A stretch of DNA of 17,815 nt, taken from assembly GCA_963583595.1 (NCBI GenBank), contig CAUZWC010000030.1, positions 1-17,815 of the forward strand, given 5' to 3'. A model generated the notes under the pieces. It had not been told where the DNA came from. It did not search any database and worked only from the letters and a program-made list of their open reading frames with translations. Below, piece by piece: positions 8,489-14,833 of this stretch; position 1 is the stretch's first letter, and every line of letters starts with the position of its first letter. The DNA comes from JABIRQ01 sp963583595. Lineage in GTDB: Bacteria; Pseudomonadota; Alphaproteobacteria; CADEGL01. The position numbers were made by a program, and so were the translations under genes.

Positions 8489-8567
8489 GCTCAATCGGAC
8501 CATGGAGCCGAAGCGCCTGCCCCAGACCGCAGAGGGCCGAGGCAGGTCTCCGGATCAAGCGCCGAGA

Positions 8568-8708
8568 CTAAGATTTGCCGATGTGGAGCACACCGAACAT
8601 GCCGCCGTTCGACATGGATGTCGAAAACTTCTCCCTATGCCTCTCATCGAGGACCTCGTCCACGAGCTTGTCATCGTGGATCGTTTCAAACGCAATATTT
8701 TCGAACAT
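8568..8708 (-). CDS. Short peptide B, 46 aa, RiPP precursor-like, second gene of pair
   Basis: ATG at 8706-8708 with GAGGAG about seven bases upstream, stop TAG at 8568. The 46-residue product begins MFENIAFETIHDDKL and contains VDEVLDER (16-23). Aligned without gaps to peptide A, 13 of the first 23 residues are identical, including the E-N, E-T-I-x-D and L-x-D-E-x-L-D-x-R positions. The second half is different: a basic, Ser/Thr-rich linker (REKFSTSMSN), then Gly35-Gly36 and a ten-residue tail MFGVLHIGKS without cysteine. A conserved leader with a variable tail is typical of RiPP precursors. The tail here might be a different core, or this could be a decayed or accessory copy. No similar named peptide is known to me. 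It lies 98 bases downstream of peptide A on the same strand. Confidence 0.6.
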   Translation of the reverse strand: MFENIAFETIHDDKLVDEVLDERHREKFSTSMSNGGMFGVLHIGKS

Positions 8709-8746
8709 GTCCTGCTCCTCATTTGGTCAAGTTGTGAGTAGACCCT

Positions 8747-8790
8747 GGCACAGCCAACTCGAACCCTGAGTCGAGCGGAGGCGTTGTGCC
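8747..8790. promoter_or_regulatory. Inverted repeat in the spacer between the two peptide genes
   Basis: Outer arms GGCACA (8747-8752) and TGTGCC (8785-8790) enclose inner arms CTCGA (8758-8762) and TCGAG (8771-8775), so the transcript spacer can form a two-part stem-loop. It lies 17 bases after the stop of peptide A and about 39 bases before the start of peptide B. Such a structure could stabilise the upstream message or set the ratio of the two peptides. That role is inferred. Confidence 0.4.
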
Positions 8791-8806
8791 TATCCAGTCC
8801 GCCCGT

Positions 8807-8917
8807 TCAAGATACGCAGACACACTGGACGCAAGACGTCCCTCCGCCCCTCGCATCGAGCGCCTCATCATCGAGGTCGTTGTCGTTGATGGTTTCGATG
8901 TCTGTATTTTCAGCCAT
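8807..8917 (-). CDS. Short Cys-rich-tail peptide A, 36 aa, RiPP precursor-like
   Basis: ATG at 8915-8917 with a strong AGGGAGG five bases upstream, stop TGA at 8807. The 36-residue product starts MAENTDIETINDNDL and runs through DDEALDAR (16-23) into three glycines (24-26) and the ten-residue tail TSCVQCVCVS. The acidic, helix-prone leader, the Gly-Gly cleavage-like site and the short tail with Thr, Ser and a CxxCxC pattern are what a ribosomally made modified peptide precursor looks like. Peptide B shares the leader. The tail could carry thioether, lanthionine or azole rings, or simply bind metal; the sequence alone does not decide. No maturase, peptidase or exporter gene is in the window. 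It is divergent from the cyclodeaminase-like gene at 9177, with 259 bp between starts. Confidence 0.68.
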   Translation of the reverse strand: MAENTDIETINDNDLDDEALDARGGGTSCVQCVCVS

Positions 8918-9176
8918 TCCGGCCTCCCTGTAAGCAGGTGGCGTTCGTTCGCCGCCGCCGCCGGGGCAGTGTGTTTTGAAGCGACGGGAGCGAATACAGG
9001 GCAGTGCTGGCCGGCGGGAGCCGGCTTCCATATCCCGAGGTTCCGATCGACCGAATTGGCTTCGACTTGGCGGATCTGGGGGAAAACGCCAGGACAAAAC
9101 GGTTGTCCGCCCCGTCGCCGCTGTGCAGAGTCCCGGCCGGCCCGCCCGAGGGGGGTATGAGGCAAAGGGAGCTGGC
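8918..9176. other. Divergent intergenic region between peptide pair and cyclodeaminase-like gene
   Basis: These 259 bases should contain the promoters of both the peptide pair (minus) and the gene at 9177 (plus). Longer frames crossing it are Arg/Pro-rich and lack ribosome-binding sites, so I call none. A GCCGGC-GGGA-GCCGGC hairpin (9010-9025) has no T tract. I see no convincing sigma-70 boxes. Confidence 0.5.
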
Positions 9177-10148
9177 ATGGAAATCGGCAAGGACCTTCTT
9201 TACCTGTCCAACGCGCATGTCGAAGGACTCGGCATCGAGGCGGGCGCGGTGATCGACGCGCTGGAGGCGATGTTCGCCGAGAAGGCCGCCGGACGGACCT
9301 TCATGAAACCCAAGCAGCATCTGATGTCTTCGCGGGGCACGGCCTTCCTGTCGATGCCCGCGGGTCTCGAGAATCCGCCCTTCGTCTCGCTCAAATGGGT
9401 CGGCATCGCGTCGAACGAACGGGCCGATTCCTCGCTGCCCCATATCAGCGGGCTGGTCACCCTGAACGATTACAAGACGGGCATGCCTGTGATGGTGATG
9501 GACGCGCGCTGGGTCACCGGGATGCGTACCGCCGCCGTCTCATCGGTCGCCGCGCGCAAGCTGGCGCGCAAGGATTCCTCTTCGGTCGGCTTCGTCGCTT
9601 GCGGCATGCAGGCGCGCAGTCATCTCGAATGCTTGCTGGTCGATTTCCCGATCAGGAGGGTCGTCGGCTACAGCCGGCGGCTCGAAACGGCGGAGGCTTT
9701 CTGCGCGGAAGTCCGCAAACAGGGGCTGGAGGCCGAGGCCGTTTCCGACCCGCGCGCGGCCGTCTCCGATGTCGATATCGTCGTCACCAGCGTGCCCATC
9801 CTGCCGCCCTTCGATCCTTTCATCGATGCCGCCTGGCTGAAGCCGGGCGCCTTCGCCGCGATGGTCGATCTGGGCCGCTCCTGGCACATGGAGGCGGCGG
9901 CGAAGATGGACATCGTGACCACCGACGACGTCGATCAGGCCGGGCCCAAGGGCGAGAACATGGGCTTTCCGCGCGATTATGACGCCGAGGTCGCGGAGCT
10001 GGTTGCGGGCACCAAGCCGGGCCGGACAGATGACAAGCAGAAGACCGCCCTGCTGTTCGGCGGACCGGCCCTGGCCGACACCGCCGCCGCCGCGCTGATC
10101 TTCGAGCGCGCCAAGGCCGCCGGCGCCGGTCGGATGCTGAAGCTCTAG
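9177..10148 (+). CDS. Ornithine cyclodeaminase/mu-crystallin family protein, copy 1
   Basis: A 323-aa protein. The ATG at 9177-9179 has GGGAG five bases upstream; the frame is open further upstream but that part is not coding-like. Family members are NAD(P)-dependent and deaminate, reduce or cyclise amino or imino acids. The substrate-binding residues of ornithine cyclodeaminase have counterparts: Lys73 in SLKW, Arg117 in TGMRTAA (115-121) and Asp231 in MVDLG. The Rossmann loop is GFVACGMQARSHLE (138-151). The usual GADxPGKxEL segment after the second dinucleotide strand is replaced by MVDLGRSWHM, shared in form with its two neighbours, so they belong to a distinct branch and ornithine is not assured as substrate. 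It is the first of three tandem paralogues. Confidence 0.9.
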   Translation: MEIGKDLLYLSNAHVEGLGIEAGAVIDALEAMFAEKAAGRTFMKPKQHLMSSRGTAFLSMPAGLENPPFVSLKWVGIASNERADSSLPHISGLVTLNDYKTGMPVMVMDARWVTGMRTAAVSSVAARKLARKDSSSVGFVACGMQARSHLECLLVDFPIRRVVGYSRRLETAEAFCAEVRKQGLEAEAVSDPRAAVSDVDIVVTSVPILPPFDPFIDAAWLKPGAFAAMVDLGRSWHMEAAAKMDIVTTDDVDQAGPKGENMGFPRDYDAEVAELVAGTKPGRTDDKQKTALLFGGPALADTAAAALIFERAKAAGAGRMLKL

Positions 10149-10182
10149 CGCTGGCGAACGGATAGATGTGCCATATCCCCAA

Positions 10183-10312
10183 CTCACCTTCCCACCGCTG
10201 CGCGGCGGGCCCCTCCCTCTCCCTCTCCCTCCCAATGGGGCGGAGAGGGGAAGGCAGGGTCATCTCCCTCTCCTCCCTTGGGGGAGGAGAGGGTTGGGGT
10301 GGGGTGGGGGAT
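10183..10312. repeat. CCCTCTCC-type palindromic repeat block
   Basis: Two hairpins built from the same motif. The first, 10221-10250, is imperfect: CCCTCTCCCTCCC, a short loop, then GGGGCGGAGAGGGG. The second, 10266-10293, has a perfect 12-bp stem, CCCTCTCCTCCC with GGGAGGAGAGGG around a TTGG loop. The G-rich tail GGTTGGGGTGGGGTGGGGG follows. Read on the minus strand this matches the CCCCACCCCAACCCTCTCC family of intergenic palindromes common in proteobacteria. It fills the gap between cyclodeaminase copies 1 and 2 and may also act as a transcript-stabilising or terminating structure. Confidence 0.75.
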
Positions 10313-10365
10313 GCGGCCTGTCCGCGTGCCTTGTAGATTCATGTTGTTTCGGGGGGCGGAATTCT

Positions 10366-11352
10366 TTGACTGTTGATCTGAAGCTCGGCGAGGAAATCCT
10401 GTTCCTGTCGGATGCGGATATCCGCTCGATCGGAATCACGGCGGAAGAGGTGAACGAGTCCGTCGAGGCGGTGTTCAAGGCCAAGGGCGAGGGCCGGACG
10501 GCCATGCGCCCCAAGCTTTCGGTCAATCTGCCGGGCAACCAGCAGTTCCAGGCCAAGGCCGGAGTCTCCCAGGACCCGCCCTATGCGGCCGTGAAATGGG
10601 TCTGCCCGACCCCGGCCAACGACAAGAAGGGCATCCCGCTCTACCGCCCGATCATCCTGCTCAACGATGCGGAGACGGGTCTGCCGCTCGCCATGCTCGA
10701 CGGCATGTGGGTGACCGGGGTGCGCACTGCGGCGATGACGACGATCGCCGCCAAGTATCTGGCGGATCCGGAGAGCGAGAGCCTCGGCCTGTTGACCGGT
10801 GGACTGCAGGCCTATACCCATCTCGACCAGATGGCCGCGATGTTCCCGAGCCTCCGGAAGGTGCTCTGCGGCAGCCGCACCCGGGCCACGGCCGAGCGAT
10901 TCGCGGAATACGCACGGAGCAAGGGCTTCGAGGTCGAGATGCCGGAGAACCGGGAGGATATCGCCTATGGCGTCGGTATCCTCGCCTCGACCATTCCCCA
11001 CGGAAAGGGCGACCCGCCTTTTCTCGATTGTGCGAAGCTGCGTGAAGGCAGTTTCGTGGGCATGGTCGATCTGGGCAATACTTTCTTTCCGGAAACCTTC
11101 GGCGCGATCGACAAGATGGTGACCGACGACGTGGAGCAGAGCGCCCCGGGCGGGCCGGAACCGCTGCCCTGGACACTGCCCTTCTACGGCGAGATCGGCG
11201 ACCTCTGCGCCGGGACCAAGCGGGGCCGCGAATCGGATAAGGAGCGCAACGGCGTCATCTTCTCGGGCATCGGCCTGGGCGATGTTGGGCCCTCCGCCCT
11301 GGCCTTCGAGCGCGCCCGCGCGCGCGGTATCGGCCAGGTGTTGACCCTTTAG
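10366..11352 (+). CDS. Ornithine cyclodeaminase/mu-crystallin family protein, copy 2
   Basis: A 328-aa paralogue of the genes on either side. I place the start at the TTG at 10366-10368, because the conserved N-terminus (LGEEILFLSDADI) begins a few residues later, there is no in-frame ATG nearby, and a GGCGGA lies four bases upstream. Upstream in-frame sequence is the repeat block and not coding. Active-site counterparts are Lys77 in AVKW, Arg120 in TGVRTAA (118-123) and Asp235 in MVDLGN. The dinucleotide loop reads GLLTGGLQAYTHLD, where copies 1 and 3 have ACG(M/V)QARSHLE. It also lengthens the region after Asp235 (SAPGGPEPLPWTLPFYGEIG). These differences suggest a different substrate or cofactor preference from copies 1 and 3. 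Confidence 0.86.
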   Translation: MTVDLKLGEEILFLSDADIRSIGITAEEVNESVEAVFKAKGEGRTAMRPKLSVNLPGNQQFQAKAGVSQDPPYAAVKWVCPTPANDKKGIPLYRPIILLNDAETGLPLAMLDGMWVTGVRTAAMTTIAAKYLADPESESLGLLTGGLQAYTHLDQMAAMFPSLRKVLCGSRTRATAERFAEYARSKGFEVEMPENREDIAYGVGILASTIPHGKGDPPFLDCAKLREGSFVGMVDLGNTFFPETFGAIDKMVTDDVEQSAPGGPEPLPWTLPFYGEIGDLCAGTKRGRESDKERNGVIFSGIGLGDVGPSALAFERARARGIGQVLTL

Positions 11353-11395
11353 GAGGCCGCCCCGGACCAATGGTGCCGCGTGGTGCCGCGCCAAT

Positions 11396-11491
11396 CATCC
11401 TTCGAGACGCGCGCTTCGCGCGCTCCTCAGGATGAGGAAAAAGAATGGTTAACTTCACCCTGAGGAAGCCCGAAGGGCCGTCTCGAAGGGT
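11396..11491. repeat. Palindromic repeat pair (CTTCGAGA...CTCCTCAGG type), copy 2
   Basis: Arm 1 (11396-11437) starts CATCCTTCGAGACG, has an inner GCGCGCTTCGCGCGC stem, and ends CTCCTCAGGATGAGG. Arm 2 (11456-11491) is the reverse form, CACCCTGAGGAAG through GCCCGAAGGGC to GTCTCGAAGGGT. This is the same head-to-head plan as at 1613-1708, with diverged inner stems. It lies between cyclodeaminase copies 2 and 3. Just before it, the ten bases TGGTGCCGCG occur twice in tandem (11371-11390). Confidence 0.87.
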
Positions 11492-11530
11492 TTGACCGCC
11501 CTGTCAGGCAAGGTGTTAGGAGACGCAGAC

Positions 11531-12505
11531 ATGGAATTGGGCCACGAGATTCTCTACCTCTCCGACGCGGAAATCGCCGCCGCCGATATGAGCAAGCGCG
11601 AACTGGCCGAGGCGGTCGACGACATGCTCAAGCAGAAATCGGCCGGGCGCACCGTCTCCAAGCCGAAGCTGGGCCTCTATCCCAAGCCGGGCACCTTCTT
11701 CCAGGCCATGTCCGGGGTGATGGAGGAGCCGCCCTTCGCCGGCGTCAAATGGGCCAGCGTGGTCCATGATAATGCCGAGCGCGGCCTGCCCAGCATCAAC
11801 CCGATCATTCAGCTTCACGATACCGAATCGGCCCAGCCGGTCGCCCTGATGGGCGGGCGCTGGATCACCGCCCATCGCACGGCGGCGATCACCCTCGTCG
11901 CCGCGACCTATCTGGCGCGGCCCGAATCCGAATCGATCGGTTTTATCGCCTGCGGAGTCCAGGCGCGCAGCCATCTCGAAGCCTTCCGCCAAGTCTTCCC
12001 GCTCAAGCGCGTCGTGGCCTATAGCCGCAAGCGCGCGACGGCCGAGGCCTTCGCCAACGAGGTCGCCGAATCTGGCCTCGACGTGGTCGTGACGGAGGAT
12101 CCGATGAAGGCGGTCGAGGGCCAGAACATCGTGATCTCGAGCGTGCCGGAATCTCCGAGCCTGAAACCCTTCCTCGATACCAACTGGATGTCGCCCGGGT
12201 CCTTCGCGGGCATGTGCGACGTCGCCCGGCCCTGGCATGGCGACCGCATCCGGGTGCTCGATCTGGTCGCGACCGACGACCACGACCAAAGCGCCTATAT
12301 GGCCAAATCGGGCCGCCTGCATTTCAAGGAACCGTTCGACGCCGATCTGGCCGAACTGGCGGGCGGCAAGAAGCCGGGCCGGACGAGCGACGAGCAGCGC
12401 ACGGGCCTCATCTATTCCGGTCTGGCCTTGGCCGATGTCGCGGTCGCCGGGCGGCTCTATCGCCGCGCGATCGAAAACGGCTGGGGCACGATCCTGCCGC
12501 TCTAA
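11531..12505 (+). CDS. Ornithine cyclodeaminase/mu-crystallin family protein, copy 3
   Basis: A 324-aa paralogue. The ATG at 11531-11533 has AGGAG eight bases upstream; the frame opens 13 codons earlier, but the shorter start matches the N-termini of copies 1 and 2 (M-x-x-G-x-x-I/L-L-Y/F-L-S). Active-site counterparts are Lys73 in GVKW, Arg116 in TAHRTAA (113-119) and Asp230 in MCDVARPWHGD. The Rossmann loop is GFIACGVQARSHLEAF (137-152). It is closer to copy 1 than to copy 2 in that loop and in the KKPGRTSDEQ segment near the C-terminus. All three copies end in a similar way, a helix of ALADxA type followed by a G-x-G-x-x-L-x-L tail. The role is probably oxidation or cyclisation of an amino or imino acid; substrate unknown. 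Confidence 0.9.
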   Translation: MELGHEILYLSDAEIAAADMSKRELAEAVDDMLKQKSAGRTVSKPKLGLYPKPGTFFQAMSGVMEEPPFAGVKWASVVHDNAERGLPSINPIIQLHDTESAQPVALMGGRWITAHRTAAITLVAATYLARPESESIGFIACGVQARSHLEAFRQVFPLKRVVAYSRKRATAEAFANEVAESGLDVVVTEDPMKAVEGQNIVISSVPESPSLKPFLDTNWMSPGSFAGMCDVARPWHGDRIRVLDLVATDDHDQSAYMAKSGRLHFKEPFDADLAELAGGKKPGRTSDEQRTGLIYSGLALADVAVAGRLYRRAIENGWGTILPL

Positions 12506-12529
12506 CTGTGGATGCGCCTTAAAGAGGCG

Positions 12530-12558
12530 AAAACGGGGGCGGCCGGAAGCCGTCCCCG
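12530..12558 (-). terminator. Candidate terminator of the IclR-family gene
   Basis: A ten-bp stem with one G-U pair, CGGGGGCGGC (12534-12543) and GCCGTCCCCG (12549-12558), around CGGAA. On the minus strand the stem runs into TTTTCGCC. It lies in the 69-bp gap between the convergent cyclodeaminase copy 3 and IclR genes and may stop both, though only the minus side has a T run. Confidence 0.55.
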
Positions 12559-12574
12559 CGTCGGGACTCCGGCC

Positions 12575-13465
12575 CTAGGCGGCCTTGCTGGGTGTACGGC
12601 GGCCGACGGCGATGCGGCGCAGGAAATGCGCCGGTTCGGCGTCGGGCTGTCCGCCCTCGATTCGGGAAATATCCTGCGCCGTCTGCTTGGCGATGGGCCC
12701 GAGCTGGCGACGGATGCGATCGACCGTCCAGCGTCCGGTCGGCACGGCGATATTGACCGCCGCCACCGGCCTGCCCGAGAAGTCGAGCACGGGCGCCGCG
12801 ATCGACAGATCGCCGGCATAGTATTCCTCCACAGTGATCGCGAAGCCGTCGATGGCCGCCTTGGCTATTTCTTCCATCAACACGCCGATATCGGTGATCG
12901 TATGCGGCGTGTAGCGGGTCAGAGCCGAGGCTTCGAGCAACGCGCGCGCCTCTTCCGCGGGCATCGCGGCCATCATGGCCCGGCCCGGCGCCGTGCAATA
13001 GGCGGGCAGCCAGGTGCCGAGGATGACATCGACGTTGATGACATGGCGACTGGGGACCCGGGCGACATAGACGACCTCGGTGCCGTCGAGTTCGGTCAGG
13101 TTGACCGTCTCCTCGCATTTGCGATTGGCTTCCATCAGGAAAGGCGTCGCGCGCTCGACCAGGGCGTCCGTCCGCAGATAGGTGAAGCCGAGCTCCAGCA
13201 CCTTCGGCGACAGGCTGTAATGCTTGGTTTTCGGATCCTTCCGCAGATAGCCGAGCTGGTGCAGGGTATGGGTGAAGCGCTGCGCAGCGCTTTTGTCGAG
13301 GCCGGTTTCTCTGGCGATTTCCGTCAGGCGAAGGGAGCGATGCGTCTCGTCGAACGCGCCCAATACCCGCAGGCCCTTTTCGAGGGAGCCCACGAACAGG
13401 GGCGAGTCGCGCCCCGTGCGCGGCTTCCGGGCGAGCGCGGAATCGGCGGTCATGATGTCCGGCAT
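12575..13465 (-). CDS. IclR-family transcriptional regulator
   Basis: A 296-aa protein. Start chosen at the ATG 13463-13465, with AAGGAG about 11 bases upstream; the frame is open for 68 more codons but those cover the AT-rich promoter region. Residues about 22-85 form the IclR winged helix-turn-helix: FVGSLEKGLRVLGAF, LRLTEIARETGLDKSAAQRF and LGYLRKDPKTKHYSLSPK. Residues about 100-275 are the effector-binding (GAF-like) domain with TVNLTELDGTEVVYVARVPS, YCTAPGRAMMAAM and GFAITVEEYYAGDLSIAAPV. IclR regulators bind small organic acids and usually control an adjacent catabolic gene. This one diverges from the enoyl-CoA hydratase gene, the most likely target, and may also repress itself. Confidence 0.93.
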   Translation of the reverse strand: MPDIMTADSALARKPRTGRDSPLFVGSLEKGLRVLGAFDETHRSLRLTEIARETGLDKSAAQRFTHTLHQLGYLRKDPKTKHYSLSPKVLELGFTYLRTDALVERATPFLMEANRKCEETVNLTELDGTEVVYVARVPSRHVINVDVILGTWLPAYCTAPGRAMMAAMPAEEARALLEASALTRYTPHTITDIGVLMEEIAKAAIDGFAITVEEYYAGDLSIAAPVLDFSGRPVAAVNIAVPTGRWTVDRIRRQLGPIAKQTAQDISRIEGGQPDAEPAHFLRRIAVGRRTPSKAA

Positions 13466-13633
13466 TGCGATGTCGTCTCCTTGATAATTGGTCTGTCGAC
13501 GCCGAACGGCCAAGCGATCGGGCGACGGAAGGGGGTAAATCTCCAAAACCACGGGTCGGCGGCCTGCGCTTCTTCGGCCATACGCCCAATGGATCGGTTG
13601 ACTGCCCCGGTTGACTGTCTGGGGGCAGCGTGT

Positions 13634-13654
13634 TTGTATTTTATCAATATACAA
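13634..13654. promoter_or_regulatory. Inverted repeat in divergent promoter region, candidate IclR operator
   Basis: TTGTAT (13634-13639) and ATACAA (13649-13654) are perfect inverted arms around nine bases, in the only AT-rich stretch of this region. On the minus strand, TTGAAT and TATATT are separated by 17 bases and make a plausible promoter for the regulator, with the -10 box inside the repeat. On the plus strand, TATACAAT resembles a -10 box for the hydratase gene. Overlap of the repeat with both -10 boxes fits repression by the divergently encoded regulator. A second palindrome, ATTGCAAT, lies at 13663-13670. Confidence 0.45.
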
Positions 13655-13744
13655 TAGAAAGTATTGCAATTCAATCCCTGGACCGACTCACGCGGTCAAT
13701 AAATCCGCGCGAAACCGGTCCGGCCATCCTGAGAGAGGGCGCGC

Positions 13745-14521
13745 GTGAGCTACGAGTTCATCAAGGAAGACATCAAGGGTCGTGTCGGGATCATCATGTT
13801 GAACCGACCGGAGAAAATGAACGCCTGGCATACGCCGATGGTGCAGGAGCTCGGGGCCAGCCTCGCCGCGCTCGACGCCAACGATGCGGTGCGCGCGATC
13901 ATTCTGACCGGCGCGGGCGACCGCTCTTTCTCGGCGGGGCAGGACCTTGCCGAGACCCAGAAATTCATGAGCGGCGCGCAGGGCAACGAGTGGATCGAAG
14001 GCTGGAAGAAGATCTACAGCACGATCCGCAACCTGACCAAGCCGCTCATCGCGGCCTTGAACGGCGTCGCGGCGGGCTCGGCCTTCCAGATCGCGCTGCT
14101 GTGCGATATCCGCGTCGGGCATGACGGCTCGCGCATGGGTCAGCCGGAAATCAACTCGGGCATTCCCAGCGTCATGGGCCCCTGGGTCATTGGCGACCGG
14201 GTCGGCATCGGCAAAACCTCCGAGCTGTGCCTGACCGGGCGCATCATGGAGGCGGAAGAGGCCCATCGCATCGGCCTGATCCACTATCTGGTGGCCCAGA
14301 GCGACGTCATGTCCAAGGCGATGGAAGTGGCCGAACTGCTGGCCGCCAAGCCGCCCGTCGCCATGCGCCTCAACAAGAAGCGCTTCGCCGAGGTCACCCA
14401 GGCGAGCTTCGACGACGCGGTCGCCGCAGGCCGCAAATACCAGTCGCAGGCCTTCGCCAGCGGCGAGCCTCAGGCCTATATGGCCAAGTTCTTCGAGGAA
14501 CGCGCCAAGCGCGGCGCCTAG
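13745..14521 (+). CDS. Enoyl-CoA hydratase/isomerase (crotonase) family protein
   Basis: A 258-aa single-domain crotonase. The GTG start at 13745-13747 follows GAGAGAGGG seven bases upstream. Crotonases stabilise an acyl-CoA enolate with two backbone amides; the oxyanion-hole segments are SFSAGQDL (61-68) and GVAAGSAF (107-114). Both catalytic glutamates of enoyl-CoA hydratase have counterparts, Glu135 in QPEINSG and Glu160 in KTSELCLTGR, so hydration of a 2-enoyl-CoA is possible; related isomerases and hydrolases cannot be excluded. It diverges from the IclR gene and is followed by a strong terminator, so it is a single-gene unit. It could hydrate the product of the acyl-CoA dehydrogenase at 416-1573, but nothing in the sequence proves the link. 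Confidence 0.93.
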   Translation: MSYEFIKEDIKGRVGIIMLNRPEKMNAWHTPMVQELGASLAALDANDAVRAIILTGAGDRSFSAGQDLAETQKFMSGAQGNEWIEGWKKIYSTIRNLTKPLIAALNGVAAGSAFQIALLCDIRVGHDGSRMGQPEINSGIPSVMGPWVIGDRVGIGKTSELCLTGRIMEAEEAHRIGLIHYLVAQSDVMSKAMEVAELLAAKPPVAMRLNKKRFAEVTQASFDDAVAAGRKYQSQAFASGEPQAYMAKFFEERAKRGA

Positions 14522-14586
14522 GCGGAATACTCGGCCCGGCTCGGGCGGGGCGGCAAGCCCCCTCGGGCACCAGGGCAAAAATCAAA

Positions 14587-14624
14587 CCCGCCGGTACGCT
14601 TCGTCGTGCCGGCGGGCTTTCTTT
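14587..14624 (+). terminator. Rho-independent terminator after the enoyl-CoA hydratase gene
   Basis: A 12-bp stem with one G-U pair, CCCGCCGGTACG (14587-14598) and CGTGCCGGCGGG (14605-14616), loop CTTCGT, followed by CTTTCTTT. It starts 66 bases after the stop codon. Confidence 0.85.
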
Positions 14625-14833
14625 GGGCCGGGATTCCCTCCAGTTTTATAGCGAGGCGTCCGCGTCGGGCTGGTCCGGTTCGTGCCGTTCCGGAACTTTC
14701 CCCGTGCGGCAATTCCGGCCGCGCGCGAGCGGAGGCTTGATTCTTGTTTCTAAATCGCGTCCCATTGGGTCGCGATAAAAATATAGAGGCCGTCGCGTAG
14801 GGCGTCGGCGGGTGTGCAATTGGGAGGACCAAA
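14625..14833. promoter_or_regulatory. Leader region of the first solute-binding protein gene
   Basis: The 209 bases between the terminator and the first solute-binding protein gene must hold its promoter. The section from about 14737 to 14790 is AT-rich (TTGATT, TTGTTT and ATAAAAATATAG are visible), but no pair with 16-18 base spacing convinces me. A 23-bp palindrome lies inside it and is listed separately. Minus-strand frames here look non-coding. Confidence 0.45.
14754..14776. promoter_or_regulatory. 23-bp near-perfect palindrome, candidate operator
   Basis: ATCGCGTCCCA (14754-14764), a central T, and TGGGTCGCGAT (14766-14776). Ten of eleven arm positions are complementary; only the T/T at 14760/14770 fails. 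It lies 57 bases before the start codon of the first solute-binding protein, where a repressor would act. No regulator gene next to it is in the window apart from IclR. Confidence 0.5.

Noticed and set aside
9010..9025. GCCGGC/GCCGGC hairpin as a terminator or attenuator
   Set aside because: No T tract on either strand and it lies upstream of both divergent genes, so no transcript clearly ends there.
8786..9160. 124-codon plus-strand frame over peptide A
   Set aside because: No ribosome-binding site, no motif, and it reads through the intergenic region; the opposite-strand peptide has a strong ribosome-binding site and a paralogue.
8918..9190. N-terminal extension of peptide A (longer minus-strand frame)
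   Set aside because: The extension is Arg/Pro-rich and unrelated to peptide B, whereas the start at 8917 has a strong ribosome-binding site and aligns with the peptide B start.
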